DNA of 64,000 nt. Source: Methanolinea sp. (GTDB taxonomy: Archaea; Halobacteriota; Methanomicrobia; Methanomicrobiales; Methanospirillaceae). The stretch is taken from positions 62,001 through 126,000 of the forward strand of contig JANIHI010000001.1 of the NCBI GenBank assembly GCA_024518585.1. Direction: 5' to 3'. Position numbers and translations under genes: made by a program. Below are positions 30,126 to 39,635 of this stretch, piece by piece. The notes below the pieces were generated by a model. It made no database searches, had not been told where the DNA came from, and worked only from the letters and a program-made list of their open reading frames with translations. How positions within the stretch are numbered: position 1 is the stretch's first letter; each line of letters starts with the position of its first letter.

Positions 30126-30262
30126 ACTTGGCCTCCAAATTTAAAATGAGCTGTCTATTTCGTGATTTTCCCTCCTGCCACGACGAGAGATGTGAGACCT
30201 TCCGAACGGGAAATATCCGCAATCTTTTAAACCGTATACGTTGACTATTGTTCTCACATCGT

Positions 30263-30335
30263 GCCTTTGTGGCTCAGTCGGTAGAGCGACACCTTGGTAA
30301 GGTGTAGGTCGGGGGTTCGATTCCCCCCAAAGGCT
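30263..30335 (+). tRNA. tRNA-Thr (anticodon GGT)
   Basis: GCCTTTG...CAAAGGC acceptor stem; anticodon arm ACACC-TTGGTAA-GGTGT; T arm GGGGGTTCGATTCCCCC. Confidence 0.96.
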
Positions 30336-30605
30336 CTCATACCTTTTTTTCAATCCTTCAGTTCTGGCAATTCTAAAATAGGAAAAATCATTTTTATCTC
30401 CCATCTCACTATCCGTCAGTATTCCGCGGAACCTATATCGTAAAAAGCTGGAATTCCTCCTATAAAGCAATAAAACCCGGAGTCATCATTTTGGTGATAC
30501 GAAGACGTCGCGACACTGCTCCGTCCTGGAAGGACACTATCCCCTGTTCTCTTTCTTCTCCTCCCTGGGTTTCCGGCTCATTTACGCCAACGTAGCTCTT
30601 TTGCT

Positions 30606-30851
30606 TTACCGTTCCGGCGTCATGACAACTTTATCCTGCAGTTCCATGTGCAGCCGGGCCATCTCCCTGAGCTGTTCTGCAAGGGCAACGACGTCGTTTC
30701 CCTGGGCACTGTGAAACCGCCGGTTCAGGATATCGATTGCCTTTGTGGTAATGCGGAGAATGGCCTCCCTGTCATGGATGCTTTCCGGGTCCATACACTC
30801 CCCTGCCCCCTCAAAGGGAAAGAACTTTCTGATTACCTCACGGCAGGTCAT
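30606..30851 (-). CDS. Small hypothetical protein downstream of a pilin-like gene
   Basis: 81 aa; start overlaps the pilin-like stop (30848) by 4 nt. Confidence 0.6.
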   Translation of the reverse strand: MTCREVIRKFFPFEGAGECMDPESIHDREAILRITTKAIDILNRRFHSAQGNDVVALAEQLREMARLHMELQDKVVMTPER

Positions 30852-31387
30852 GCCGTCCTGCTGTACCGGGATATGAGGATATTTTTTGGTTTCTGGTAGA
30901 CCTCCACGGTGATGAGGTCTCCCGGGTGGAAAGTCCCATCGGTGAAGTCAAGAACAATCTTTTCGTGGATGTTCCATTTCTCCCCCTGGCAGCCAAGTCC
31001 CCCCATAGTCTGGATTCCATTGTGGTGGGTCCTGATGAATTCATAGCCGTTGAAGGTCTCGATCACGCAGGGAAGTTTCTTGCTGTTTCGATAGAACGTT
31101 GCGTAGAGGTCATTGTTGGGATAGGCCTGCGTTCCGTTGTGAAACAGGACAACCCTTGAGTCGTAATTGAGAATGCCGTTCTCACTCGTGTGAATGACAC
31201 TGCGTATCTCTATGAAGGATGGAGGGTCCGCAGTTGTGGGAAAATCAAACGAGGGGAACGCAAACATCAGTAACACGAGGAGAGCGAGGAGTATGGTGAT
31301 GGCGACCAGGAGGATTGTTGCGACCGGATGCGATACTCCGCTCTCCCGTGTTCTTGGAAACAAACTATCGGTGGTTATCCGGAACAC
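30848..31387 (-). CDS. Archaeal type IV pilin-like protein
   Basis: GVSHPVATILLVAITILLALLVLLMFAF hydrophobic N-terminus after a short leader, typical of archaeal pilin N-terminal domain. Confidence 0.8.
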   Translation of the reverse strand: MFRITTDSLFPRTRESGVSHPVATILLVAITILLALLVLLMFAFPSFDFPTTADPPSFIEIRSVIHTSENGILNYDSRVVLFHNGTQAYPNNDLYATFYRNSKKLPCVIETFNGYEFIRTHHNGIQTMGGLGCQGEKWNIHEKIVLDFTDGTFHPGDLITVEVYQKPKNILISRYSRTA

Positions 31388-31498
31388 CTTTAAAAATTGT
31401 GTTTTATTATCGCCGTGGTATCCCGGGAAAGGGAGGGGAAAATGGTGTCAATGAGAGGCAATTTATCCAAAAAAGGAGAAAAGAAAGAGGGTATTCCT

Positions 31499-31828
31499 CT
31501 ATTGTACCTCTTCTCCTGTTCGGATCCTGAATGACCTGACAACAGGGATGATGAATATCCTGCCGTCTCCCACCTTCCCCGTGCGGGCAGCTTTCATGAT
31601 TATTTCTGTTGTTTTTTCTGCCATTTCATCTGCCACCACGACATCGACCATGGTCTTAGGGATAAAATCAACGTTCATTTTCCCCCCGCGGTATGTCAGG
31701 GTGATCCCTTTCTGGTCACCCCTTCCCTGCACTTCGCGGATGGTCATCCCGTTGATACCTGCCTTTTCAAGCTCCTGCTTGACAAACTCAAGCCTCTCGG
31801 GCCGGATTATTGCCTTTATCATCATCAT
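31499..31828 (-). CDS. glnK: PII signalling protein GlnK
   Basis: MIKAIIRPERLEFVKQELEKAGINGMTIREVQGRGDQKG...VGDGRIFIIPV; next to amt. Confidence 0.96.
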   Translation of the reverse strand: MMMIKAIIRPERLEFVKQELEKAGINGMTIREVQGRGDQKGITLTYRGGKMNVDFIPKTMVDVVVADEMAEKTTEIIMKAARTGKVGDGRIFIIPVVRSFRIRTGEEVQ

Positions 31829-31850
31829 ACACGATCACACCCACCCATCT

Positions 31851-33047
31851 TCATACCCTCTCGCCATGCTGCGAAAGGTCAAGGCCGACATACTCCTCCT
31901 CCTCACTGACGCGGAGACCAAGTGTCATGTCAACGACCTTTGCAAGGATTAACGTGACAATGAACGCATAGGCGAGTGCTGCAAAGGCACCGGCTGCGTT
32001 TGCTATGAACTGCTGCACGTTACCCTCGATCAGGCCTGAATACCCGTTGACTGCTGCCGCCGCAAAGATACCTGTCGCGAGCGCACCCCACAGGCCCCCC
32101 ATCCCATGGATGGACCATGCATCGAGGCTCTCATCAAGGCCAGATTTCTGGCGCCACAGCAGGCAGGCGTAACAGATGAGACCGGCGACCGCACCGATGA
32201 TGATGGATGCAGGAATCGTGACGAATCCTGCGGCTGGTGTTATCGCAACCAGCCCGGCAATAGCACCGCTCACCATCCCCAGGGAACTGGGCTTCCCCCG
32301 TACCCAGCTTGCCAGCAGCCAGCTCAGTGCACCGGCAGCGGCAGACGTGTTCGTGACGAGGAAGGCTGTTGCAGCGATATCGTTGGCTGCGAGTGCAGAC
32401 CCCGCGTTGAACCCAAACCAGCCGAACCAGAGGAGGGCAGCCCCAAGCAGCGTCATCGGGATGTTGGAGGGTTCCATCGTGTACTGGCCAAATCCTGCTC
32501 TCTTCCCAACGACGAGGGCGACTGCGAGGGCAGCAAACCCCGAGCTGATATGGACCACCGTCCCGCCGGCAAAGTCGAGGGAACCAAAGGCCATTGCCCA
32601 GCCACCGCCCCAGGCCCAGTGAGCGAGCGGGTCGTAGACAAGGGTCGTCCAGAGGAGGGCAAAGACAATGAAAGCCGATAGGCGGACCCTTTCTGCAAAC
32701 CCGGATGTCACGATCGCCATCGTGACCGTGGCAAAGACCAGTTGGAAGGCAACAAAGAGGAGAGGCGGGTACGCAGCGTCGGGGGACGTTGTCCCGATGC
32801 CCTCGAGGCCGAGGTACTGCAGACCGCCGATGAAGCCTCCGATATCAGGCCCGAATGCAAGCGTGTATCCCCAGAGGACCCACTGGATACTCACAAGGGC
32901 AAAGACGATGAAGGATAGTGCCACCATCGAGATAATGTTCTTTTTCCTCACCAGCCCGCCGTAAAAGAACCCAACAGCCGGTGTCATCAGCATCACCAGG
33001 GCCGTCGATATCAGGAGCCAGGCAGTCGTTCCAGAATCCAGAGCCAT
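31851..33047 (-). CDS. amt: Ammonium transporter
   Basis: [52 protein letters not shown]. Confidence 0.97.
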   Translation of the reverse strand: MALDSGTTAWLLISTALVMLMTPAVGFFYGGLVRKKNIISMVALSFIVFALVSIQWVLWGYTLAFGPDIGGFIGGLQYLGLEGIGTTSPDAAYPPLLFVAFQLVFATVTMAIVTSGFAERVRLSAFIVFALLWTTLVYDPLAHWAWGGGWAMAFGSLDFAGGTVVHISSGFAALAVALVVGKRAGFGQYTMEPSNIPMTLLGAALLWFGWFGFNAGSALAANDIAATAFLVTNTSAAAGALSWLLASWVRGKPSSLGMVSGAIAGLVAITPAAGFVTIPASIIIGAVAGLICYACLLWRQKSGLDESLDAWSIHGMGGLWGALATGIFAAAAVNGYSGLIEGNVQQFIANAAGAFAALAYAFIVTLILAKVVDMTLGLRVSEEEEYVGLDLSQHGERV

Positions 33048-33144
33048 TCGCTTTTCTCCCTGCTTTTTCCCTAATTTCTCGATCCAATCAAGCAGTGAAT
33101 CAGGGTTTTTCTCTTGGAGTCATCCCTTTCATCCCGTTGATTGA

Positions 33145-33160
33145 TAGAAATTATGTTCTA
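33145..33160. promoter_or_regulatory. NrpR-operator-like palindrome upstream of amt
   Basis: TAGAA-ATTATG-TTCTA, about 100 nt before the amt start and just downstream (minus strand) of an AT-rich TATA-like stretch at 33161-33175. Confidence 0.45.
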
Positions 33161-33194
33161 TATTATTTATAATTATCTAAATTTCCAGGAGAGT

Positions 33195-33272
33195 GGATTT
33201 TCTACCAACCGCCCATGACCGCCGGGCGGTCGAGCATAAAGCATGAAAATGGCGAAGCCATTTTCATTGGAA
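33195..33272 (+). repeat. Interspersed hairpin repeat R2, copy 3
   Basis: CCAACCGCCCATGACCGCCGGGCGGTCGAGCATAAAGCATGAAAATGGCGAAGCCATTTTCATTGGAA. Confidence 0.85.
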
Positions 33273-33599
33273 AAGGATACAATGCCGCTCAGCCCCAATG
33301 GAGAATGATCAAGGAGGAGGATGGCCCGGGCACAAGGAGCCTGGCCATCCCGAGAACGCAGGTGCCGATTACAAATTCGGCAAATCGGAGATCGGGAGGA
33401 CTGATATGAATGCTACATATCAGGCCTCCACGGGATACCCTGACTTTCCTTCGCGTAAAGGACGTATCCTTTTATGACCAGGTAACTGGGAAACATGGGA
33501 GCGATTTCCATGATATAAGAAGGAAGTTACTTTCATATATTATATATATTTTTTGATTAACGTGGGAGAGAGGAGACCCTCTCAAAAGGGACCAGAGAT

Positions 33600-33825
33600 T
33601 AAAAAATCCCTCTTCATCATTTTAGGTGGATACGTTGTATGAATGGGGTATAGTCTCTCGCTGGATTGAGCTGGTGAATCAAAAAAATATCGACTTGATG
33701 CAAAATGAATGGTGAAACCGCCGCCGATGGCGCCCTTTTGTGGCGGCGGAACTATCCTCGTGGGGGGCATGGGGGCGAGGCAGCCCCCCCTTATGGTTCC
33801 TAACCACCCACTCAAAAGAGCGAAG
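33600..33825 (+). repeat. Interspersed repeat R1, copy B
   Basis: TACGTTGTATGAATGGGGTATAGTCTCTCGCTGGATTGA...AAAAAATATCGACT...ACCGCCGCCG...GGGGGCGAGGCAGCCCCC closely matches copy C. Confidence 0.88.
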
Positions 33826-33835
33826 AGAAAAAAAA

Positions 33836-35164
33836 TTAATAAATTGCCAGGTAACGGTCCAGTTCCCAGGGATGGACCGCGAGCCGGAACAGGTCTGTCT
33901 CCAGTTGTGCAATGGAATTCAGGCCATCCATGATATGGGAACCCATGGCCTTGGCAATGACAGGATCTTCATTTAATGCCGTATTTGCCTCGATGAGACT
34001 GCCGGGGAGCATCTCTATCCCGCGTTTCTTCCTCTCTGCTTCCGAGAGATGGTAGATGTTGACATCCGTGCTCTCCGGGGGCATGGTCTTCTTCTTGATC
34101 CCATCAAGACCCGCGGCAAGCATCGCGGCAAAGCAGAGGTACGGGTTGCACATCGGGTCAGGACTCCTGAACTCGGCCCTTGTACTGTTCCCGCGGGCTG
34201 CCGGGACCCTGACGAGCGCCGACCTGTTCGTGGCACTCCAGGTGATATAGACCGGGGCTTCGTACCCGGGGACGAGTCGTTTGTACGAGTTGATCGTCGG
34301 GTTTGCGACCCGGGTTATCGCTTTTGCATGGGCGAGAATGCCGCCAATGTAGTACATCGCGATATCCGAGAGTCCATCCTTTGCATTGGAATCATAAAAT
34401 GCATTCTTTCCATTTTTCGCGAGGGACCCGTGGGTGTGCATTCCGCTGCCGTTAATCCCCCCAATGGGCTTGGCCATGAACGTCGCATGGAGGTTTCTTG
34501 CGAGTGCCAGGGTCTTTGTCGCGAACTTGAACGTGATGACCTTGTCTGCCGTGTCGAGGGCATCGCTGTACTTGAAGTCGATCTCGTGCTGGCTCTCTGC
34601 CACTTCATGGTGGGATGCCTCGATCTCAAATCCCATCTGGGTAAGTGCAAAAACGATATCCCGCCTGACATCTTCCGCGGCATCGGTGGGTGCAAGGTCG
34701 AAGTACCCGCCGTAGTCCTGGTAATTGGTCGAGGGCCTCCCGTCAACCATCTTGAAGAGGAAAAATTCCAGCTCAGGTCCGGTATTGAACGTAAAACCCA
34801 TTTTCTTTGCCTGTTCGAGTTGCTGCCTCAAGACGAAACGCGGGTCACCCTCAAAGGGCTTGTTCCCGTACGTGTAGACATCGCAGATGAAACGTGCCAC
34901 CCGGGCATCTGCCGGCCTCCAGGGGAGGATTGCGTACGTGGCAGGGTCGGGTTTCAGGAGCATGTCAGATTCTTCAATCCGGGCAAAGCCTTCAATGGAG
35001 GAGCCATCGAACCAGATCCCCTCCGTCAGGGCCTTTTCAGCCTGTTGAACCGGGATCGCAACATTCTTTGGCATGCCCTGGATATCGGTAAACTGGAGCC
35101 GGAGGAACCTGACTTCGTCAGATTCAATCCGTTCCAGCATCTCGGACACGGTGTCTTTCCGCAT
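33836..35164 (-). CDS. glnA: Glutamine synthetase
   Basis: WFDGSSIEGF, FMAKPIGGINGSGMHTHGSL, NRSALVRVPAARG. Confidence 0.98.
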   Translation of the reverse strand: MRKDTVSEMLERIESDEVRFLRLQFTDIQGMPKNVAIPVQQAEKALTEGIWFDGSSIEGFARIEESDMLLKPDPATYAILPWRPADARVARFICDVYTYGNKPFEGDPRFVLRQQLEQAKKMGFTFNTGPELEFFLFKMVDGRPSTNYQDYGGYFDLAPTDAAEDVRRDIVFALTQMGFEIEASHHEVAESQHEIDFKYSDALDTADKVITFKFATKTLALARNLHATFMAKPIGGINGSGMHTHGSLAKNGKNAFYDSNAKDGLSDIAMYYIGGILAHAKAITRVANPTINSYKRLVPGYEAPVYITWSATNRSALVRVPAARGNSTRAEFRSPDPMCNPYLCFAAMLAAGLDGIKKKTMPPESTDVNIYHLSEAERKKRGIEMLPGSLIEANTALNEDPVIAKAMGSHIMDGLNSIAQLETDLFRLAVHPWELDRYLAIY

Positions 35165-35166
35165 AT

Positions 35167-35180
35167 GGAAAATAACTTCT
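35167..35180. promoter_or_regulatory. NrpR-operator-like site upstream of glnA
   Basis: GGAA-AATAAC-TTCT just outside the glnA start codon; one mismatch to GGAA-N6-TTCC. Confidence 0.35.
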
Positions 35181-35277
35181 ACCTAATCAGATATATATTT
35201 AATGAAAAAGGTCTCACCTTAATCAAACGGAGGGGAGCTCCCGGGAGCCTCCCCTCCCATTCAAAATTGTGGTCAAA

Positions 35278-36330
35278 ATGTGCGGAATCATTGCTGTTAT
35301 CGACCGTTCCGGCGGAACAATGGATGGGAGCGGCATCCGCTCTGCCCTTTCCATGATGGACGAGAGGGGGAGCGGAGAAGGGGCGGGGTATGCCGTCTAC
35401 GGGGCGTTCCCTGAATTTGCCGATTACTATGCCATCCATGTCTTTTTCGATGCCATTCATGAATCAAAGGCTGCCGTTGACCAGGAGCTGGAAAAGTGGG
35501 GCACAGTGGTCCATGAAGAGGAGGTCCCGACCTACGAGAACAGGAATATCAGGAAGGTCCATACGCCCTGGCGATATTTCTTCAGGCCGGACCCCTCCCT
35601 CATGCCGCAGAGCATGACACCGGAGGATGATATCGTGATGCACCTTGTCATGAAGGTCAACACGACAATACCAGGGGCACTGGTCTTTTCATCCGGGAAA
35701 AATGTCGGCATCTTCAAGGCCTCCGGATGGCCCGAGGATGTTGCAGACTTCTACCGGATCCAGGACTACAGTGGTTACATCTGGCTGGGGCACAACCGCT
35801 ACCCTACAAATACGCCCGGCTGGTGGGGAGGCGCCCATCCCTTCAACCTCCTTGGGTGGAGTGTTGTCCATAACGGTGAGATAACATCGTACGGCACCAA
35901 CAGGAGGTACATCGAGAGCTATGGGTACCGCTGCACGATGTATACCGATACGGAAGTCGTTGCCTACCTCTTCGACCTCCTGGTCCGCAGGCACGGGCTT
36001 GATCCCGAATTGGCTGTAAAGGCCCTCGCTCCCCCTTTCTGGGAGGATATCGACTGCATGGATGAGAAGGAGCAGAGGCTTTTTAGGGCAATTCGCCTCG
36101 CGTATGGGTCTGCCATGATGAATGGCCCGTTTGCAATCGTTGTCGCGCAGCCCGACGGGATCGTCGGGTTCACCGACAGGATCAAGCTGCGGCCCCTTGT
36201 CTGTGGGACACGGGGACAACGGCTCTACATATCGAGCGAGGAAGCCGCAATCCGGATCATGGAACCGGGGATCGAGGAAGTCTTCATGCCGAGGGCCGGA
36301 GAGCCCGTCATCGGGAGGCTGGCGGGATGA
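35278..36330 (+). CDS. Glutamate synthase glutaminase-type subunit (class II amidotransferase, GlxB-like)
   Basis: MCGIIAVIDRSGG with Cys2; YIWLGHNRYPTNTPGWWGGAHPFNLLGWSVVHNGEI. Confidence 0.92.
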   Translation: MCGIIAVIDRSGGTMDGSGIRSALSMMDERGSGEGAGYAVYGAFPEFADYYAIHVFFDAIHESKAAVDQELEKWGTVVHEEEVPTYENRNIRKVHTPWRYFFRPDPSLMPQSMTPEDDIVMHLVMKVNTTIPGALVFSSGKNVGIFKASGWPEDVADFYRIQDYSGYIWLGHNRYPTNTPGWWGGAHPFNLLGWSVVHNGEITSYGTNRRYIESYGYRCTMYTDTEVVAYLFDLLVRRHGLDPELAVKALAPPFWEDIDCMDEKEQRLFRAIRLAYGSAMMNGPFAIVVAQPDGIVGFTDRIKLRPLVCGTRGQRLYISSEEAAIRIMEPGIEEVFMPRAGEPVIGRLAG

Positions 36331-37835
36331 GCATCGGGAGTGTTCCCGTCAGGTTCGGGATATCAGTTGACCATTCCCAGTGCATGCTCTGTGGCAGGTG
36401 TATTGAGAACTGCCCGTACGATGTCTTCCGGATCGAAAACGACCGCATCCATGTCAACTCCCGCAAGTGCGTCGCCTGCCACCGGTGTATCGCCATGTGT
36501 CCCCGGGATGCAATCCACATCAGGGAACGACCCGTCGACTACAGGAGCCACCCCCTCTGGACGCCGGAGGCCAGGGAGTCTATCTATAACCAGGCGCGGA
36601 CGGGAAAAATTATCCTGGCCGGGATGGGCAATGCAAAGCCCTATCCCATCATCTTTGACCAGCTCGTCCTCGACGCCTGCCAGGTGACCAACCCAAGCAT
36701 CGATCCCCTCAGGGAGCCAATGGAGTTACGGACCTACATTGGGAAAAAACCCAGGAAAGTGGAATATGTCAGGGAGGGGAGCGATGTGTCCCTTACAACA
36801 GAACTTTCCCCCAACCTCCAGATCGAGACCCCCATCATGGTTGGCCACATGAGCTACGGGGCGATCAGCCTCAATGCCCAGAAAAGCATTGCCATGGCAG
36901 TCACCGAGATGGGGACGTACATGGGGACGGGTGAAGGGGGTCTCCACCCCTCCCTCTACCCCTACCAGGACCACATGATCGTCCAGGTGGCCTCGGGACG
37001 TTTCGGTGTCGATATCAATTACCTCGAACGGGGAGCAGCCATCGAGATAAAAATCGGGCAGGGAGCCAAGCCTGGTATCGGCGGGCACCTTCCCGGTGAA
37101 AAGGTCTGCGAGGATGTCTCCTGTACCCGAATGATTCCCATCGGGAGCGACGCCATCAGCCCTGCACCCCACCACGACATCTACAGCATCGAAGACCTCA
37201 AGCAGCTTGTCCGGAGCCTGAAAGAGGCCACCGAGTGGAAAAAGCCGGTATTCGTGAAAATTGCTGCTGTCCACAACTCGGCAGCGATTGCAGCAGGGAT
37301 TGCACGGTCTGCAGCCGATGCCGTTGTCATTGATGGTTTTCGCGGCGGGACGGGGGCAGCTCCCCGCGTCTTCCGGGACCACGTCGGAATCCCCATAGAA
37401 GCCGCAGTGGCAAGCGTTGACGCGAAACTCCGGTCCCAGGGGATTCGGAACGAAGTCTCGATCATCGCGAGCGGGGGTATCAGGGAGAGTGCCGATGTCG
37501 CCAAGGTGATTGCGCTTGGGGCCGATGCTGTCTATATCGGGACGGCGGCCCTGGTTGCGATGGGGTGCCGCGTCTGCGGGACATGTTACCGGGGACTGTG
37601 TCCCTGGGGTATTGCTACGCAGCGCCCTGACCTCGTGGCCCGCCTTGACCCTGCAGTTGCTTCACGAAACGTGGCAAACCTCATTCATGCCTGGACACTG
37701 GAGCTCTCGGAACTGATGGGCGCTGCCGGGATCAACAGCATCGAAAGCCTGCGTGGCAACAGGGACCGCCTCAGGGGCTACCTCCTCGACGAAGCGACGA
37801 TGCGGGTCCTCGACGTCAAACCCGTGGGGGCATGA
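36327..37835 (+). CDS. Glutamate synthase FMN domain with N-terminal 2x[4Fe-4S] ferredoxin domain (archaeal GltB/GlxD-like)
   Basis: CMLCGRCIENCPYDVF, CVACHRCIAMCPRDAI; MSYGAISLNAQKSIAMAV, GGTGAAPRVFRDHVGIP. Confidence 0.95.
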   Translation: MSIGSVPVRFGISVDHSQCMLCGRCIENCPYDVFRIENDRIHVNSRKCVACHRCIAMCPRDAIHIRERPVDYRSHPLWTPEARESIYNQARTGKIILAGMGNAKPYPIIFDQLVLDACQVTNPSIDPLREPMELRTYIGKKPRKVEYVREGSDVSLTTELSPNLQIETPIMVGHMSYGAISLNAQKSIAMAVTEMGTYMGTGEGGLHPSLYPYQDHMIVQVASGRFGVDINYLERGAAIEIKIGQGAKPGIGGHLPGEKVCEDVSCTRMIPIGSDAISPAPHHDIYSIEDLKQLVRSLKEATEWKKPVFVKIAAVHNSAAIAAGIARSAADAVVIDGFRGGTGAAPRVFRDHVGIPIEAAVASVDAKLRSQGIRNEVSIIASGGIRESADVAKVIALGADAVYIGTAALVAMGCRVCGTCYRGLCPWGIATQRPDLVARLDPAVASRNVANLIHAWTLELSELMGAAGINSIESLRGNRDRLRGYLLDEATMRVLDVKPVGA

Positions 37836-37841
37836 TGCTGC

Positions 37842-38585
37842 ATGCATAGGGTAACGATTGATGCATCCGGCATGCACTACACGCCTCTCAACAGGAGGAT
37901 ACGGGAAGCTGTCGCTTCCGGGGCAGAGACGATAGAGATCATGAACGTGATGGGACAGCGCTTCATTGCCGATGGCGTGAGGGGCGATGTGACCATCATC
38001 ATCCACGGGGTCCCGGGCGGAGACCTGGGGATGTTCATGAGTGGACCATCCTGTATCGTGTTTGGAAACTGCGACCATGCCCCCGGCAACACCATGGACA
38101 GTGGCCGGATAATCATCCATGGAAGTGCCGGGGATGCCGTTGCACACTCCATGCGGGGAGGGCAGGTCTTTGTCAGGGACAGCATCGGGTACCGAGGCGG
38201 GATCCACATGAAACAATACCGGGACAAGTGCCCGATCCTGGTCATCGGGGGAGAGTTCCGGTCATTCCTGGGTGAATATATGGCCGGGGGGCTGATCCTT
38301 GCCCTCCGGGACAACCGCAGGTACCCCGTCAGGGAGAGGGGTATTGGGTCGGGCATCCATGGCGGGAGGATCATCATGCGGGGAGATCTTCTGAACGAAA
38401 GGTGCCTTGGAGTCGGGGCTTGCCAGAAACCACTTTCGGAGGAGGGTTACAGGATGATTGTCCCCCTCATTGAAGAGTTTTCGTCCCACTTCGATGCAGA
38501 CCCGGACACCCTCGCAACGGATCCCTACATCGAGATAACTCCAACGAGCAGCAGGCCGTTTGCCAGCAAGTACACATGGGAATGA
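37842..38585 (+). CDS. Glutamate synthase GXGXG-domain subunit (GlxC-like)
   Basis: Right-handed beta-helix type G-rich repeats (GGDLGMFMSGPSCIVFGNCDHAPGNTMDSGRIIIHGSAGDAVAHSMRGG). Confidence 0.92.
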   Translation: MHRVTIDASGMHYTPLNRRIREAVASGAETIEIMNVMGQRFIADGVRGDVTIIIHGVPGGDLGMFMSGPSCIVFGNCDHAPGNTMDSGRIIIHGSAGDAVAHSMRGGQVFVRDSIGYRGGIHMKQYRDKCPILVIGGEFRSFLGEYMAGGLILALRDNRRYPVRERGIGSGIHGGRIIMRGDLLNERCLGVGACQKPLSEEGYRMIVPLIEEFSSHFDADPDTLATDPYIEITPTSSRPFASKYTWE

Positions 38586-38591
38586 GGAGAC

Positions 38592-39614
38592 ATGACCACG
38601 AAAAGCTACAGGGATTTAAAAGAACGTGTCTGGGACAGGGGTACCTGTTCCGGGTGCGGGGCCTGTGTTGCGGTCTGCCCGGCAGATGCCATCTGTTTCG
38701 ATGAGCCCGGGGGATCTCTAAAACCAAGGAACATCGGTTACTGCAAGCGGGAGAACGATGAAGTCCCCTGCGGTGCGTGTTACGATGCGTGCCCCCGGAC
38801 GGGTGAGGCCGAGCAGGAGACACTCGGTTTCTTTGAGGATATATTCTCTGCCAGGTCAACACTCGATATCCCGCGGAAGCAGGCCGGGGGTGCAGTGACC
38901 GCGGTTCTCGTGACCGCCCTCGAGGAAGGACTTATTGACGGTATCGTCACTGTTGCGGCAGACCACATGACATTAAAACCCCGCTCGGTCGTCATCACGC
39001 GGTCAGGGGATCTCAAAAGTGTCGCCGGAAGCCGGTATAACTGGTGGGTACCCCTTGTTGCCGCATTAAAGACGGCCGTTATCGATATGAAACTCAAAAA
39101 AATTGCCGTCGTTGGAGTCCCCTGCGTGGTAAAAGCACTCCACCGGATCCGGACGAGTGACAATGACCTCGCAAAACCCTTTGCTTCCCGCATCAGTCTC
39201 GTCATCGGTCTTTTCTGCACGGAGACCTTTGACTACCGGATCCTCGTGGAGGGTATCCTCGTCGGGCGGCACACTATCGAGACATGGAACATCGATCGCC
39301 TTGACGTCAGGAAAAATCTCGAGGTCACCATGAAAGGAGGAGAAATACTCTCTCTGCCAATCAGCGAGCTGAAAGAGGCTATCCGGCCAGGCTGCCAGGC
39401 CTGCACGGATTTCACCGCCCTGTACTCTGATCTCTCCGCCGGTTCGGTCGGCAGCCCTCGCGCCTATACCACCCTCATGGTCCGCAATTCGCGCGGACAT
39501 TTCTTTGTATCAGAAGCCATCAGGAAGGGACTCCTGGAAAAGGGGGACGATATCGACATCGCAGCAATCGAGAGACTGGCAACGCTGAAAGTGCAGAGGG
39601 CAAAGGATATCTGA
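38592..39614 (+). CDS. F420 hydrogenase/dehydrogenase beta-subunit (FrhB)-like oxidoreductase
   Basis: [16 protein letters not shown] ferredoxin motif, [66 protein letters not shown]. Confidence 0.9.
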   Translation: MTTKSYRDLKERVWDRGTCSGCGACVAVCPADAICFDEPGGSLKPRNIGYCKRENDEVPCGACYDACPRTGEAEQETLGFFEDIFSARSTLDIPRKQAGGAVTAVLVTALEEGLIDGIVTVAADHMTLKPRSVVITRSGDLKSVAGSRYNWWVPLVAALKTAVIDMKLKKIAVVGVPCVVKALHRIRTSDNDLAKPFASRISLVIGLFCTETFDYRILVEGILVGRHTIETWNIDRLDVRKNLEVTMKGGEILSLPISELKEAIRPGCQACTDFTALYSDLSAGSVGSPRAYTTLMVRNSRGHFFVSEAIRKGLLEKGDDIDIAAIERLATLKVQRAKDI

Positions 39615-39635
39615 AGATCACCCGGAGATATTTTC

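Noticed and set aside
30141-30470. 109-aa minus-strand ORF containing ESNPRPTPYQGVALPTEPQRH
   Set aside because: It is the antisense translation of the tRNA-Thr gene; this peptide is a well-known spurious annotation product.
33582-33815. 77-aa ORF (MSGWLGTIRGGCLAPMPPTRIVPPPQKGAIGGGF...) inside repeat R1 copy B
   Set aside because: Coincides with the repeat; similar frames in copies A and C are not maintained, so more likely noncoding.
34049-35356. 435-aa ORF antisense to glnA
   Set aside because: High-GC codon-bias artefact opposite a confidently identified gene; no recognisable family.
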